This document shows, in pieces, positions 1 to 8,633 of a stretch of 64,000 nucleotides of DNA. A program made the position numbers and the translations under genes. The first letter of the stretch is position 1, and the number at the start of each line of letters is the position of its first letter. The notes beneath the pieces were generated by a model. The model ran no database searches. It saw only the letters and a program-made list of their open reading frames with translations, and was not told the DNA's origin. This stretch comes from Singulisphaera sp. GP187. GTDB lineage: Bacteria; Planctomycetota; Phycisphaerae; Phycisphaerales; SM1A02. The DNA lies in contig CAMAXY010000006.1 of assembly GCA_945862215.1 (NCBI GenBank), forward strand, positions 20,173 to 84,172. Direction: 5' to 3'.

Positions 1-2
1 TT

Positions 3-929
3 GTTCGCTTTGACCAAATTTTCCCGCGCTTTCGTGGATGGACCGCTCTGAAGGTGCACGCTGCCAACGCCACGGACATTCTCGCACTCGAACCCGATGT
101 CGTCTTCTTGGCAACGCCTCACGAAGCAAGCCATGACTTGGCTCCTGTTCTGTGCGCACAAGGCATCACGGTCTTCGATCTTTCTGCAGCATTTCGACTG
201 CGCGATCAATCGGCATATCCAAAGCATTATGGATTTTCACATGCGCATCCACAGTTGCTCGAGAAGGCGGTCTATGGCATCGCCGAACTCAATCGCACTG
301 CAATTTCAAAGGCGCAGTTGATCGCAGTTCCAGGTTGCTATCCAACGAGCGTCATACTTGCGCTTCGACCACTCGTCGATGCCGGACTTTTGGAAAAGAC
401 TTCGATCATTGTTGACAGTACAAGTGGCGTGAGCGGCGCTGGGCGAACTCCTGTGCTCAAGAGTCTTTTTTGTGAAGTCAGTCAACAAGCTTATGGTGTC
501 TTCACACATCGCCACCAACCAGAAATGATTCAGGAAACGCTTTCGGATGTGATCTTCACTCCACACCTCGGACCATTTGATCGCGGAATTCTCTCAACTA
601 TTCATGCGACTCTTCTACCGAACATCACCGAAGCACAAGTTCGTGAAACCCTCTGCAATCAATACGCATCAGAGCCATTCGTCAACATTCTCAAAGCAGG
701 TGATTGGCCCTCGGTTTCTGCAGTGCAAGCAAGCAATCGATGCGATATAGGCCTCGCCGTCGACCCAGCTCGAAAGCACCTCATACTCTCAAGTGCGATT
801 GACAACCTGATCAAAGGTGCTGCCGGCCAAGCAGTTCAATGTATGAACATTCGATTTGGCTTTGTAGAAACAAAGGGATTTTCAGCGCCTGCCGTATCGA
901 ATGCGATGCCCATCGGAGCCCACTCATGA
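3..929 (+). CDS. argC: N-acetyl-gamma-glutamyl-phosphate reductase (5' end outside window)
   Basis: Third step of arginine synthesis: NADPH-dependent reduction of N-acetylglutamyl phosphate to the semialdehyde in the cytoplasm. The frame is open back to the window edge, and residues before the first internal GTG (position 54) still fit the family (FPRFRGWTAL), so the start lies upstream and a few tens of N-terminal residues are missing. The catalytic cysteine is in VPGCYPTS, and the SGVSGAGRT and HRHQPE blocks typical of ArgC follow. The stop overlaps the argB start (ATGA), so the two are probably translationally coupled. First visible gene of an argCBFGH(A)J operon; argD is not seen. Confidence 0.95.
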   Translation, partial: VRFDQIFPRFRGWTALKVHAANATDILALEPDVVFLATPHEASHDLAPVLCAQGITVFDLSAAFRLRDQSAYPKHYGFSHAHPQLLEKAVYGIAELNRTAISKAQLIAVPGCYPTSVILALRPLVDAGLLEKTSIIVDSTSGVSGAGRTPVLKSLFCEVSQQAYGVFTHRHQPEMIQETLSDVIFTPHLGPFDRGILSTIHATLLPNITEAQVRETLCNQYASEPFVNILKAGDWPSVSAVQASNRCDIGLAVDPARKHLILSSAIDNLIKGAAGQAVQCMNIRFGFVETKGFSAPAVSNAMPIGAHS

Positions 930-1765
930 ATCAACGCTCACTTTTTGTCGTCAAACTCGGCGGCGCACTTCTTGATGATTCCGCAGCACTTGCAGCGACG
1001 ATCGACTCGATCTGCGCACTGCACACAGCTCGACCTGGATCGGTCATCGTCGTGCATGGCGGCGGAAGTTCTGTTGATCGCCACCTTGCACGACTTGGAA
1101 TGCCAACAGAAAAACGTGATGGCATTCGTCTGACTCCACCCGATCAGATGATCGAAATTTCTGCGGTACTCAGCGGCCGAGTCAATGCGACCATCGTTGC
1201 GGAACTTCTCGCAAGAGGATCTTCGGCAGTTGGACTTTCTTTGGCGGATGGTTTTCTCACCTCCTCAATTACGACCACGCGCTATTCGTTCAATCCCGGC
1301 CGCGTTGGAGAAGTTGTAAGCGGTGACGCAAAGCTTGTGCATACTCTGCTTCATGCTGGATTCTTGCCAATCATCTCCAGCGTTGCGGTGGATGCGGGTG
1401 GAGATTTGCTCAATGTGAATGCAGACGATGCCGCGGCTGCGATTGCGCGAATTGTCGGCGCAACAAGACTTATATTCTTGACTGATGTTTCTGGCGTTCT
1501 TGATCAAGATGGCGCACTCATCTCGCAAATCACTGCGTCAGATGTTGCAACCTTGATCGAACAAGGTGTGATCTATGGTGGCATGATCCCTAAGATCAAC
1601 AACGCTCTTGCCACAGCGACTGAAACTGGAGTCTGTGTTGTGATTGCCGGATGGCGTGATAAAAACATTCTGGCCAGACTTGCTGAAGGCGAATCTGTCG
1701 GCAGCACCATTCTTCCCCCATCTATCGCATCGTTGCACACCACACAATCAACACTCTCACGATGA
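926..1765 (+). CDS. argB: Acetylglutamate kinase
   Basis: Phosphorylates N-acetylglutamate, normally the arginine-controlled step. The start is the ATG overlapping the argC stop, giving 279 residues, a usual length for ArgB; an upstream in-frame extension only covers argC. Amino-acid-kinase motifs are clear: KLGGALL at the N-terminus, VHGGGSSVD for phosphate binding, and NVNADDAAAAIA in the C-terminal half. The gene ends in an ATGA overlap with argF. I cannot tell from the sequence whether the N-terminal helix of arginine-sensitive ArgB is present; the start is close to the first strand, which suggests the short arginine-insensitive form (inference). Confidence 0.94.
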   Translation: MNQRSLFVVKLGGALLDDSAALAATIDSICALHTARPGSVIVVHGGGSSVDRHLARLGMPTEKRDGIRLTPPDQMIEISAVLSGRVNATIVAELLARGSSAVGLSLADGFLTSSITTTRYSFNPGRVGEVVSGDAKLVHTLLHAGFLPIISSVAVDAGGDLLNVNADDAAAAIARIVGATRLIFLTDVSGVLDQDGALISQITASDVATLIEQGVIYGGMIPKINNALATATETGVCVVIAGWRDKNILARLAEGESVGSTILPPSIASLHTTQSTLSR

Positions 1766-2718
1766 CACTCACCGCACCAATCCTCGTCACACGCGATCTG
1801 ATTCAGGTTGTCGATCTCTCCGCAACCGAGATCACACATCTCTTTGCACTTGCAAGCAGAATGAAGGCTGACTATTCAGCATTCGCAGGAAGTCTTGCGC
1901 AGCGTTCGCTCGTGATGCTCTTTGAAAAGCCTTCGCTGCGCACTCGCGTTTCCTTTGAACTTGGATTTCAGAAACTTGGCGGCGGAGTCAGTTTCTTGGA
2001 TCATCAAGTATCGCCGATCGGTGTGCGCGAAACCGTCGAGGATTACGCGCGAAATCTTTCGCGCTGGGTTGATGTCGTTGCCATTCGCTGTCGATCACAT
2101 GATCTACTCAAACGATTTGCGGCGGCGAGTTCTGTGCCTGTGATCAATGCGCTCAGCGATCTGCATCATCCATGTCAAGCACTCGCCGACATCTTCACAT
2201 TGTTGGAAACTGGAATTCCAATTGAACAACTCCATCTTGTATGGGTAGGCGATGGGAATAATGTCTGCCACTCGCTCATCGAAGCAGTCGCCACACTTGG
2301 CGGCAGAATGACCGTGATCACTCCCCCGTCCTATCGACCACCTGCTGAAGTTCTTCGAGTCGCAGATGGTCGTTCGTGCCGCAGCGGCGCACGCATTGTC
2401 TGCACGGACGATCTCGATGCTGTCAAAGGCGCGGATGCAATCTATACCGATGTATGGATATCCATGGGCGAAGAATCTCAAACTCTTGAAAAGACCGCAC
2501 TTCTTGCACCATATCAAGTCAATGCAGAGCTCATGCGCAGAGCTGGCGCGAACGCTCGTTTCATGCACTGCCTTCCTGCGAAGCGTGGCGAAGAAGTCAC
2601 CGCGGAAGTAATCGATTCATCCGCATCGATCGTTCTTGACCAAGCCGAAAACCGCATGCATGTGCAGAACGCACTCATGCTCGCACTGCTGCGACCAGAT
2701 ATCGCACTTCGCATCTGA
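1762..2718 (+). CDS. argF: Ornithine carbamoyltransferase
   Basis: Makes citrulline from ornithine and carbamoyl phosphate. The 318-residue length matches the family. Carbamoyl-phosphate site KPSLRTR (S-x-R-T-R) lies near residue 55, HPCQ near 135, a nucleotide-like GDGNNVCHS loop follows, then DVWISMGEE, and the ornithine-site HCLPAKRGEEV lies near residue 270. The HCLP loop and DVWISMG favour ornithine rather than acetylornithine carbamoyltransferase. The ATG overlaps the argB stop by four bases. After this gene there is a 75-base gap before argG, the largest spacing in the operon. Confidence 0.94.
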   Translation: MTLTAPILVTRDLIQVVDLSATEITHLFALASRMKADYSAFAGSLAQRSLVMLFEKPSLRTRVSFELGFQKLGGGVSFLDHQVSPIGVRETVEDYARNLSRWVDVVAIRCRSHDLLKRFAAASSVPVINALSDLHHPCQALADIFTLLETGIPIEQLHLVWVGDGNNVCHSLIEAVATLGGRMTVITPPSYRPPAEVLRVADGRSCRSGARIVCTDDLDAVKGADAIYTDVWISMGEESQTLEKTALLAPYQVNAELMRRAGANARFMHCLPAKRGEEVTAEVIDSSASIVLDQAENRMHVQNALMLALLRPDIALRI

Positions 2719-2793
2719 ATCTCGACCGCACACAACTCGTCCGCTTTCTATTCACACCGTCCGTACTTCCATCTTTGCTTTGAAGGAGTCACC

Positions 2794-4068
2794 ATGAATC
2801 AGCCATTCAAACCCCGCCGTGTTTCACTCGCATATTCCGGAGGTCTCGATACTTCCTGCATCATTCCATGGCTCGTTGAGACATATGGATGCGAAGTCAT
2901 CGCCGTGGTGGCAGATGTTGGTCAAGGTGCGCGAGAACTTGAAGGAATTCAAGAGAAAGCAATTCGCTCAGGCGCGACCAAATGCGTGATCAAGGATCTG
3001 CGCAAAGCATTCCTCGAAGAGTTTGCATATCCAATGGCGATCACTGGCTCCGTCTATGAAGGGCGATATCTCTTGGGAACTTCGATTGCACGACCGATCA
3101 TTGCGCGCGCTCAGGTCGAAGTCGCACTTGCTGAAGATTGCGATGCACTCAGCCACGGTTGCACCGGCAAGGGCAACGATCAAGTTCGATTCGAATGCAC
3201 ATTTGCTGCACTTGCGCCACATCTGCAAGTGATTGCCCCATGGCGACTCTGGGATCTCAAGAGCCGTGAACAAATGCTGGACTATTTGAAAGTGCGTTCA
3301 ATCCCCTGCGCAGCAAGTGCAGAGAAAATCTATTCGCGCGACGCAAATATCTGGCACATTTCTCACGAAGGTGGCGATCTGGAAGATCCTTGGAAGGCGC
3401 CTCCGGAAGATGTGTGGATGCTCACTTGTGATCCGAAACTCGCACCTGATGCCGGAGCTGAAATCACTGTTTCATTCCGAAGTGGATTCCCAACTGCGCT
3501 CGATGGTGTGCCGATGGATTCAGTCACACTTCTTGAAAATCTCAATCGTGCCGGCGGTGCGCATGGCATTGGTCGAATCGATTTGGTCGAGAATCGACTC
3601 GTCGGCATGAAGAGTCGCGGGGCATACGAAACTCCAGGTGGAACGATCTTGATGGAAGCTCTGCGCGGTTTGGAGCAACTGTGCTATGACCGCGACACAA
3701 TGCAGTGGCGACAAAAGCTGGCGCTCGATTTCGCGCGCATCGTCTATGAAGGAACATGGTTCACTCCAGTACGCGAAGTTCTCTGGGCGAGCGCACAAAA
3801 TGCGGCGCAAGTTCTCGACGGTGACGTTCGCGTTCGGCTCTTCAAAGGTACTGCGAAAGTCTCTGGGCGACGAAGTCCGAATTCGCTTTATAGTCAGGAC
3901 TTTGCGACTTTCGGCGCAGACGATGTCTATGACCAAACTCATGCGGAAGGTTTCATTCGCCTCTTTTCATTGCCGGCGCGTATTCGTGCGCTACGCGATG
4001 CTGCGAATCCTCAAACTGCACAAAAGAACGCTGCTGCTCGCACTTCATCCCCTCAGGTCACTCGATGA
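2794..4068 (+). CDS. argG: Argininosuccinate synthase
   Basis: ATP-dependent joining of citrulline and aspartate. The N-terminal PP-loop AYSGGLDTS is intact, and the GCTGKGNDQVRFE block that binds citrulline and aspartate lies near residue 125. At 424 residues it is slightly longer than the common ~400-residue bacterial form, the excess being a C-terminal Ala/Gln/Thr-rich tail (QTAQKNAAARTSSPQVTR). A good ribosome binding site (AAGGAG, about 2782-2787) lies seven bases before the ATG. The 3' end overlaps argH by ATGA. Confidence 0.95.
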   Translation: MNQPFKPRRVSLAYSGGLDTSCIIPWLVETYGCEVIAVVADVGQGARELEGIQEKAIRSGATKCVIKDLRKAFLEEFAYPMAITGSVYEGRYLLGTSIARPIIARAQVEVALAEDCDALSHGCTGKGNDQVRFECTFAALAPHLQVIAPWRLWDLKSREQMLDYLKVRSIPCAASAEKIYSRDANIWHISHEGGDLEDPWKAPPEDVWMLTCDPKLAPDAGAEITVSFRSGFPTALDGVPMDSVTLLENLNRAGGAHGIGRIDLVENRLVGMKSRGAYETPGGTILMEALRGLEQLCYDRDTMQWRQKLALDFARIVYEGTWFTPVREVLWASAQNAAQVLDGDVRVRLFKGTAKVSGRRSPNSLYSQDFATFGADDVYDQTHAEGFIRLFSLPARIRALRDAANPQTAQKNAAARTSSPQVTR

Positions 4069-5957
4069 GCGTGACTTGGGCTGGAAGATTTACGAAAGCC
4101 GCTGATCCACTCTTTCGAGCTTTCAACGATTCGCTTGCATTCGACAGAACGCTTTTGCACGAAGACATTGAAGGAAGCGTCGGTTGGGCGCGTGCACTTC
4201 AACGTGCGAATGTTTTGTCGGTCAGCGAAGCCGATTCGCTCGTTGAAGCTCTCAACGATGTGTTGCGTCATGGCGTTGAAAATCCGTCATCTTTGATTGA
4301 TGCTGTCGACGAAGATATTCACTCCTGGGTGGAGCGAGAGCTGGTCGCCCGCGTCGGATCACTCGGGAAAAAACTGCACACAGGTCGCAGTCGTAATGAC
4401 CAAGTTGCAACTGATTTGCGACTCTGGACTCTCAAGCAGATTGCAAATCGACAGAATGAAATCGAAGCTGCGATTCGAAGCCTTCTCTCTTTAGCAGAGC
4501 GCGAACGCGAAACGCTCTTCCCTGGATACACGCATCTGCAACGCGCCCAGCCAATTCTTTTTGGTCATTGGTGCATGGCATATGTCGAAATGTTGCTCCG
4601 TGACCGAGATCGATTTAATGACGCAGCGATTCGCACCGGACTCTGTCCACTGGGATCTGGCGCTCTTGCTGGAACTGCATATCCCATCGACCGCGATCAC
4701 TTGGCGCATGATCTTGGGTTTTCTGCGCCGACTGCAAACTCTCTCGATGCCGTCAGCGATCGAGATTTCGTGGTCGAGACACTCGCAACCACTGCGCTTG
4801 CTGCGGTCCATCTCTCGCGCTTCGCTGAAGACATTATTTTTTATAGCACTGGTGAAGCAGGATTGATCGAACTCTCCGAATCCGTCACAAGCGGATCTAG
4901 TTTGATGCCACAGAAGAAAAACCCAGACGCACTCGAACTTATTCGAGGAAAAACTGGGCGACAGATCGCAAACCTTGTGAACATCTTGACAGTTCTCAAG
5001 GGACTGCCTCTTGCTTACAACAAAGATCTTCAAGAAGACAAGGAACCACTTTTCGATGCGATGGAGCATCTCTCGCTCAGCTTGCGAATGCTTCCGCCTG
5101 TGCTTGATGGATTGATTGTTCACCGCGAGCGTGCGCGCGCCGCCGCAGGTGGTGGATATTCCAACGCCACCGAACTTGCTGATTATCTTGTGAATCAGGG
5201 CATTCCATTCCGGGATGCACATCATTCTGCTGGACGCCTCGTACGCGCAGCGATCAGAGAATCCAAGCCACTCGAAGATCTCACGGTCGCGCAAATGCAA
5301 GAGGTCGAACCTCGCATTCAATCCGATGTCTATGTTGCGCTGACGGTCGACCGTGCGATCGCCAAGCGCGATGTACGCGGAGGTACTGCACCACTCCAAG
5401 TTGCAGGATCTGTTGCAGCCGCTCGCCGTCAGATCGAATCATCCAGCGACGAAGGCTCGACTGAGCGAACGCAATGCGATGCAAGAATTCGCGAAGCTCA
5501 CATCGATGATCTCGACGCAATCTGCGGGATCATCGAACATTGGGCCCGACAAGGCGAACATTTGCCACGATCGCGCGACGAAATACTCGAGTCACTTTCG
5601 GAATTCGCAGTCGCTGTTGAAGGTGATACTGTTGTTGGATGCGGCTCGCTGTGGATTTATACCCCTCAATTAGCCGAAATCCGATCACTTGGAGTGGTGC
5701 CGGGTCGCAAAGGTGGAGGCCTTGGTTCGACACTCACTCGATACTTCGTTGATTGGGCAGCTGATCTTGGCATTCCAAAGGTTTTTGTCTTGACACGTGC
5801 GCCAGAGTTTTTCGCGCGCTGCGGATTCAAGACAGTCAGTGTCAGCATCTTGCCAGAGAAAGTTCTCAAGGACTGCGCGACATGCCCACGCAATGATGCA
5901 TGTGATGAAGTTGCAATGACTCTCGATACTGGTGCAATACCTATTCGGGCCAACTGA
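4065..5957 (+). CDS. argH: Argininosuccinate lyase fused to GNAT N-acetyltransferase (ArgH(A)-type)
   Basis: A 630-residue fusion. Residues 1 to about 465 are a full argininosuccinate lyase of the fumarase superfamily: HTGRSRNDQ for substrate binding, TGYTHLQ-like PGYTHLQRAQP, and the signature GSSLMPQKKNPD near residue 280. From about residue 470 a GNAT domain follows (IREAHIDDLDAICGII, then EIRSLGVVPGRKGGGLGSTL with an R/G-rich acetyl-CoA loop, and FFARCGFK), similar to the N-acetylglutamate synthase domain of ArgA. ArgH-ArgA fusions, called argH(A), are known from marine gammaproteobacteria. The acetyltransferase probably primes the pathway that ArgJ then recycles. The domain contains a CATC..NDAC cysteine group near its end whose role is unknown. 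Start chosen as the ATG overlapping the argG stop. Confidence 0.93.
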   Translation: MSVTWAGRFTKAADPLFRAFNDSLAFDRTLLHEDIEGSVGWARALQRANVLSVSEADSLVEALNDVLRHGVENPSSLIDAVDEDIHSWVERELVARVGSLGKKLHTGRSRNDQVATDLRLWTLKQIANRQNEIEAAIRSLLSLAERERETLFPGYTHLQRAQPILFGHWCMAYVEMLLRDRDRFNDAAIRTGLCPLGSGALAGTAYPIDRDHLAHDLGFSAPTANSLDAVSDRDFVVETLATTALAAVHLSRFAEDIIFYSTGEAGLIELSESVTSGSSLMPQKKNPDALELIRGKTGRQIANLVNILTVLKGLPLAYNKDLQEDKEPLFDAMEHLSLSLRMLPPVLDGLIVHRERARAAAGGGYSNATELADYLVNQGIPFRDAHHSAGRLVRAAIRESKPLEDLTVAQMQEVEPRIQSDVYVALTVDRAIAKRDVRGGTAPLQVAGSVAAARRQIESSSDEGSTERTQCDARIREAHIDDLDAICGIIEHWARQGEHLPRSRDEILESLSEFAVAVEGDTVVGCGSLWIYTPQLAEIRSLGVVPGRKGGGLGSTLTRYFVDWAADLGIPKVFVLTRAPEFFARCGFKTVSVSILPEKVLKDCATCPRNDACDEVAMTLDTGAIPIRAN

Positions 5958-5960
5958 TCT

Positions 5961-7232
5961 ATGACCGCAACTCCCACAACGCTCTCACCCAACGGAATTC
6001 CTTCCAATCCCCCCACTACTGCGCCGCATTGGCCACGCGGATTTTCTTCTGGAGGTATTGCTGCAGGAATCAAAAAGCCAGGTGTCAATGATCTTGCGCT
6101 CTTGTTTGGAAGTGGAGAGTTTGGCAATGGAGAGTTTGGCAATGGAGAACTCTCCGCCGCTGCTGTATTCACACGCAATCTGATTGTTGCCGCGCCGATT
6201 CAAGTCTCTCGAGCCAATCTCGCTGTTTCTTCAGCACGAATTCGCGCGCTCATTATCAATTCTGGTTGCGCCAATGCTGCGACTGGCGAAGAAGGCCTTG
6301 CTCGCTCACGCCGCACGATTGAATCACTCGCGGCCACTCTGGGTATTCCATCGCAATCGGTCCTTGTGAATTCCACGGGTGTCATTGGAGTCCAACTCCC
6401 AATCGCTCGCATCGAGAAGGCATTACCTGCGCTGAAGGCTTCACTTCAACCTGGATCGTGCGAGACATTCGCTCGGTCAATCATGACCACCGATACGCGA
6501 CCAAAGTGGGCGAGCCGAATCATTCGTTGGATGGAAGGAACAACTGAACGAACCTGCACTGTGACTGGCGTCGCAAAGGGTGCAGGAATGATTCATCCCA
6601 ATATGGCAACGATGATTTCAGTGATTGTAACTGATGCAACGCTTACACCAAGCGAGTTGGACGGACACCTTCGATCCGCCGTCGAAAAAAGTTTTCACAG
6701 AATCTCAGTTGATGGTGATACGAGCACGAATGACAGTGTCTTTGCGCTCTCTTCCAATTGCGCTGGAATCGTTCCGCCAAATCAACTTGCACTTGCCTTT
6801 GAAGCAGTCGCTCAAGAACTTGCGCTCATGGTCGTTCGTGACGGAGAAGGATTCGAGCGCGGACTTGAAGTGCGAGTGCATGGAGGACGAACGCAATCTG
6901 ATGCACTGCAAGTGGCTCGAACTGTTGCAATGAGTTTGTTAGTGCGGACCGCAGTGACTGGTGGCGATCCAAACTGGGGCAGAATACTGGCTGCAGCAGG
7001 TCGCGCAGGAGTCGAATTGAATCCATCAACTCTGCGGGTTTCAGCAGGTGGAATTGCCCTCTTTGCAGCTGGCGAACCAACGAACGCCGACCCCGTTGCG
7101 GTCCGCCGTGCATTCACGGCCGATACGGTTCGAATTGAATTAGACCTTGCAATGGGAGTTGCGTCTGATGTTTTCTGGTCGTGCGGGTTGACGAAGAGAT
7201 ATGTCGAAATTAACGCCGACTACACAACATAA
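5961..7232 (+). CDS. argJ: Bifunctional ornithine acetyltransferase / N-acetylglutamate synthase
   Basis: Transfers acetyl from acetylornithine to glutamate, closing the acetyl cycle; many ArgJ also use acetyl-CoA. The 423-residue proenzyme contains the autocleavage site KGAGMIHPNMATMI, whose threonine becomes the catalytic N-terminus of the beta chain, and the C-terminal GDPNWGRILAAAGRAG block. The N-terminal ~20 residues are Pro/Thr/Ser-rich and not family-like. An insertion GSGEFGNGEFGNGEL near residue 50 comes from a 15-bp tandem duplication (about 6108-6150). It starts three bases after the argH stop and is the last gene of the operon. Confidence 0.94.
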   Translation: MTATPTTLSPNGIPSNPPTTAPHWPRGFSSGGIAAGIKKPGVNDLALLFGSGEFGNGEFGNGELSAAAVFTRNLIVAAPIQVSRANLAVSSARIRALIINSGCANAATGEEGLARSRRTIESLAATLGIPSQSVLVNSTGVIGVQLPIARIEKALPALKASLQPGSCETFARSIMTTDTRPKWASRIIRWMEGTTERTCTVTGVAKGAGMIHPNMATMISVIVTDATLTPSELDGHLRSAVEKSFHRISVDGDTSTNDSVFALSSNCAGIVPPNQLALAFEAVAQELALMVVRDGEGFERGLEVRVHGGRTQSDALQVARTVAMSLLVRTAVTGGDPNWGRILAAAGRAGVELNPSTLRVSAGGIALFAAGEPTNADPVAVRRAFTADTVRIELDLAMGVASDVFWSCGLTKRYVEINADYTT

Positions 7233-7235
7233 AAA

Positions 7236-7706
7236 CTATTTTGTCAAACCAATCTCTTTGATTTGATCAAGTCGAACGAGTGCTCGACGAAAAATATCTT
7301 GCCATCTTGGTTCGATCAATGGACCAATCACATTCAACGCGCGTCGGATTTCGACTGTCGAAGTTTTTGTTATCACAGTTCCATCGCAAGCCAATGCGCC
7401 TGCAATCGCGCAGAGATATTGCAAAAATGCAGCGAGTGCCAAAGGATCTCCAGTATGAAGATCGCTCTCGCGAATGCCGCTCTTTGCCATATCTTTCCAA
7501 GCGATCCAACTTTCAATCGACTTGGGAACAGTCACAAATGCTGCGAGAACTTGACTGCTCCACTGCGCTTCATCCAATGCAGCGCATCGCGCCGCGAGTC
7601 GATCAATCGGGTGCGCATTTGGGCCTAAAATCGCGCAAAATAGCCGCATCGCAACCGCAGGCGACGCTCCTGAATCATCGCGGTGTAAATCAGGGTCGGA
7701 TTTCAT
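7236..7706 (-). CDS. Hypothetical protein coupled to the sigma-like gene
   Basis: A 156-residue protein that I do not recognise. It is Ala/Leu-rich and probably helical, with no clear signal peptide, membrane segment or zinc motif. Its start overlaps the end of the upstream sigma-70-like gene by 17 bases, so the two are almost certainly co-transcribed and probably translationally coupled. That position is typical of anti-sigma factors or partner regulators, but nothing in the sequence proves that role. It ends three bases from the converging argJ stop. Confidence 0.7.
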   Translation of the reverse strand: MKSDPDLHRDDSGASPAVAMRLFCAILGPNAHPIDRLAARCAALDEAQWSSQVLAAFVTVPKSIESWIAWKDMAKSGIRESDLHTGDPLALAAFLQYLCAIAGALACDGTVITKTSTVEIRRALNVIGPLIEPRWQDIFRRALVRLDQIKEIGLTK

Positions 7707-8415
7707 GTAAGACCTCCATCATGGACCGAACTTCAACATCGATCTCACTCCCCAATGCTCCGTCTTTACGCAGAATTCCATAAAGCGCGTCTCGCAGTTG
7801 CGCACCTACTGCGAATGTTCGCTGCGCCACTTGTGCTGTCGATAATTGGAATCGCTCTCCAACAATTGCATGTGGAACTCCTTCGACATGATGACTCCAG
7901 AACATTTCCCACTCATCACGTCGATTTCGCTTCTCGAGTCCTTCCTTTGTTTCCTTCATTGCCAAGTCAAGGGCAGCCAATGCCCACGCCTTCTCGAACT
8001 CATGATCGTGCGCTGCACCCTCACTGAAAATTTCTTCTGGCAATGCTTGACCTCCAATCTGAAGTCCAAGCTGAGTTGCATTCTGCCGCCGCAATTCGTG
8101 CACGTAAAAATGAAGTCCATTTCGCAACCATTGGCGAAGTCGCAATCCACTCGTCAACCATGACTTGAGATATTCAGAATTGCTCAAGCGATTAGCAAAA
8201 AAACCATGCACTAAATCATCCGCATCAATACGCACCGATCGTGCCAATCCAATCTTGCTGCAATAGATGCTCAGCGGCCGAACATAACTCTCCATCACAT
8301 ATCCATTGGCGAGCATCAAACCTGCTTCGCCCTCGGACAATCGATCAGAAATCCAAACAGTCTGAGTCTCTGGGAACGATCGACTTGGGGTTAACGGGTC
8401 TGAAGTGGCACTCAT
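7690..8415 (-). CDS. Sigma-70-like (ECF-type) regulator, planctomycete style
   Basis: A 241-residue protein resembling the planctomycete family annotated as RNA polymerase sigma factors. The block YVRPLSIYCSKIG..DADDLVHGFFANRL corresponds to sigma region 2, followed by LKSWLTSGLRLRQWLRNGLHFYVHELRR. Near the C-terminus GVPHAIVGERFQLSTAQVAQRTFAVGAQLRDAL looks like the region-4 helix-turn-helix. Unlike classical ECF factors it has a long linker and weak region 2.4, so DNA binding is inferred. A promoter-like pair lies immediately upstream with no room for a leader. Downstream it overlaps an unknown gene. Confidence 0.6.
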   Translation of the reverse strand: MSATSDPLTPSRSFPETQTVWISDRLSEGEAGLMLANGYVMESYVRPLSIYCSKIGLARSVRIDADDLVHGFFANRLSNSEYLKSWLTSGLRLRQWLRNGLHFYVHELRRQNATQLGLQIGGQALPEEIFSEGAAHDHEFEKAWALAALDLAMKETKEGLEKRNRRDEWEMFWSHHVEGVPHAIVGERFQLSTAQVAQRTFAVGAQLRDALYGILRKDGALGSEIDVEVRSMMEVLHEIRP

Positions 8416-8423
8416 ATTCGTTT

Positions 8424-8451
8424 ATTATGAGCAATTTTATGATTTTTGCAA
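8424..8451 (-). promoter_or_regulatory. Candidate promoter giving a leaderless mRNA
   Basis: Reading the - strand, TTGCAA (8451-8446), a 16-base spacer and CATAAT (8429-8424) precede the ATG at 8415. The expected transcription start falls within one or two bases of the ATG, and no Shine-Dalgarno sequence is present, so the mRNA of the sigma-like gene would be leaderless. Seen by eye only. Confidence 0.35.
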
Positions 8452-8580
8452 GAAATTTAGGATTTTTCTCAATGCCCGCCCCGTGATTGTCTATCTGTAT
8501 GTCGAGTCCTTCCAGGTGGCTTGTGTTTCAATCTGCACGGCTGCGGATTTAAAAATTTCGGGAGTGTGTGTCGGCTTCAG
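8452..8580. other. Intergenic stretch without recognised feature
   Basis: Between the sigma-like gene promoter and the pheS leader repeats. I see no credible coding frame; the short frames here are not conserved-looking and have no ribosome binding site. A pheS promoter probably lies here or just downstream, but no convincing -35/-10 pair was found. Confidence 0.4.
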
Positions 8581-8629
8581 TTCTGGGGACCAATTCTGGG
8601 GATCAGTTCTGGGGAATAATTCTTGGGGA
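8581..8629 (+). repeat. Four tandem 13-bp repeats upstream of pheS
   Basis: TTCTGGGGA occurs at 8581, 8594 and 8607, and as TTCTTGGGGA at 8620, giving a 13-base period with variable AT-rich last four bases. The G-run spacing would also allow a G-quadruplex on the + strand. It lies about 150 bases before the pheS start. It could be a regulatory array or a remnant of a REP-like element. Confidence 0.75.
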
Positions 8630-8633
8630 GCAT

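Noticed and set aside
2104..2568. A 154-codon - strand frame inside argF
   Set aside because: Opposite a complete ornithine carbamoyltransferase; no independent evidence.
4491..5399. A 302-codon open frame on the - strand inside argH
   Set aside because: It lies wholly opposite a clear argininosuccinate lyase; the composition (Cys/Arg/Ile-rich) is that of a reverse-strand shadow and there is no ribosome binding site.
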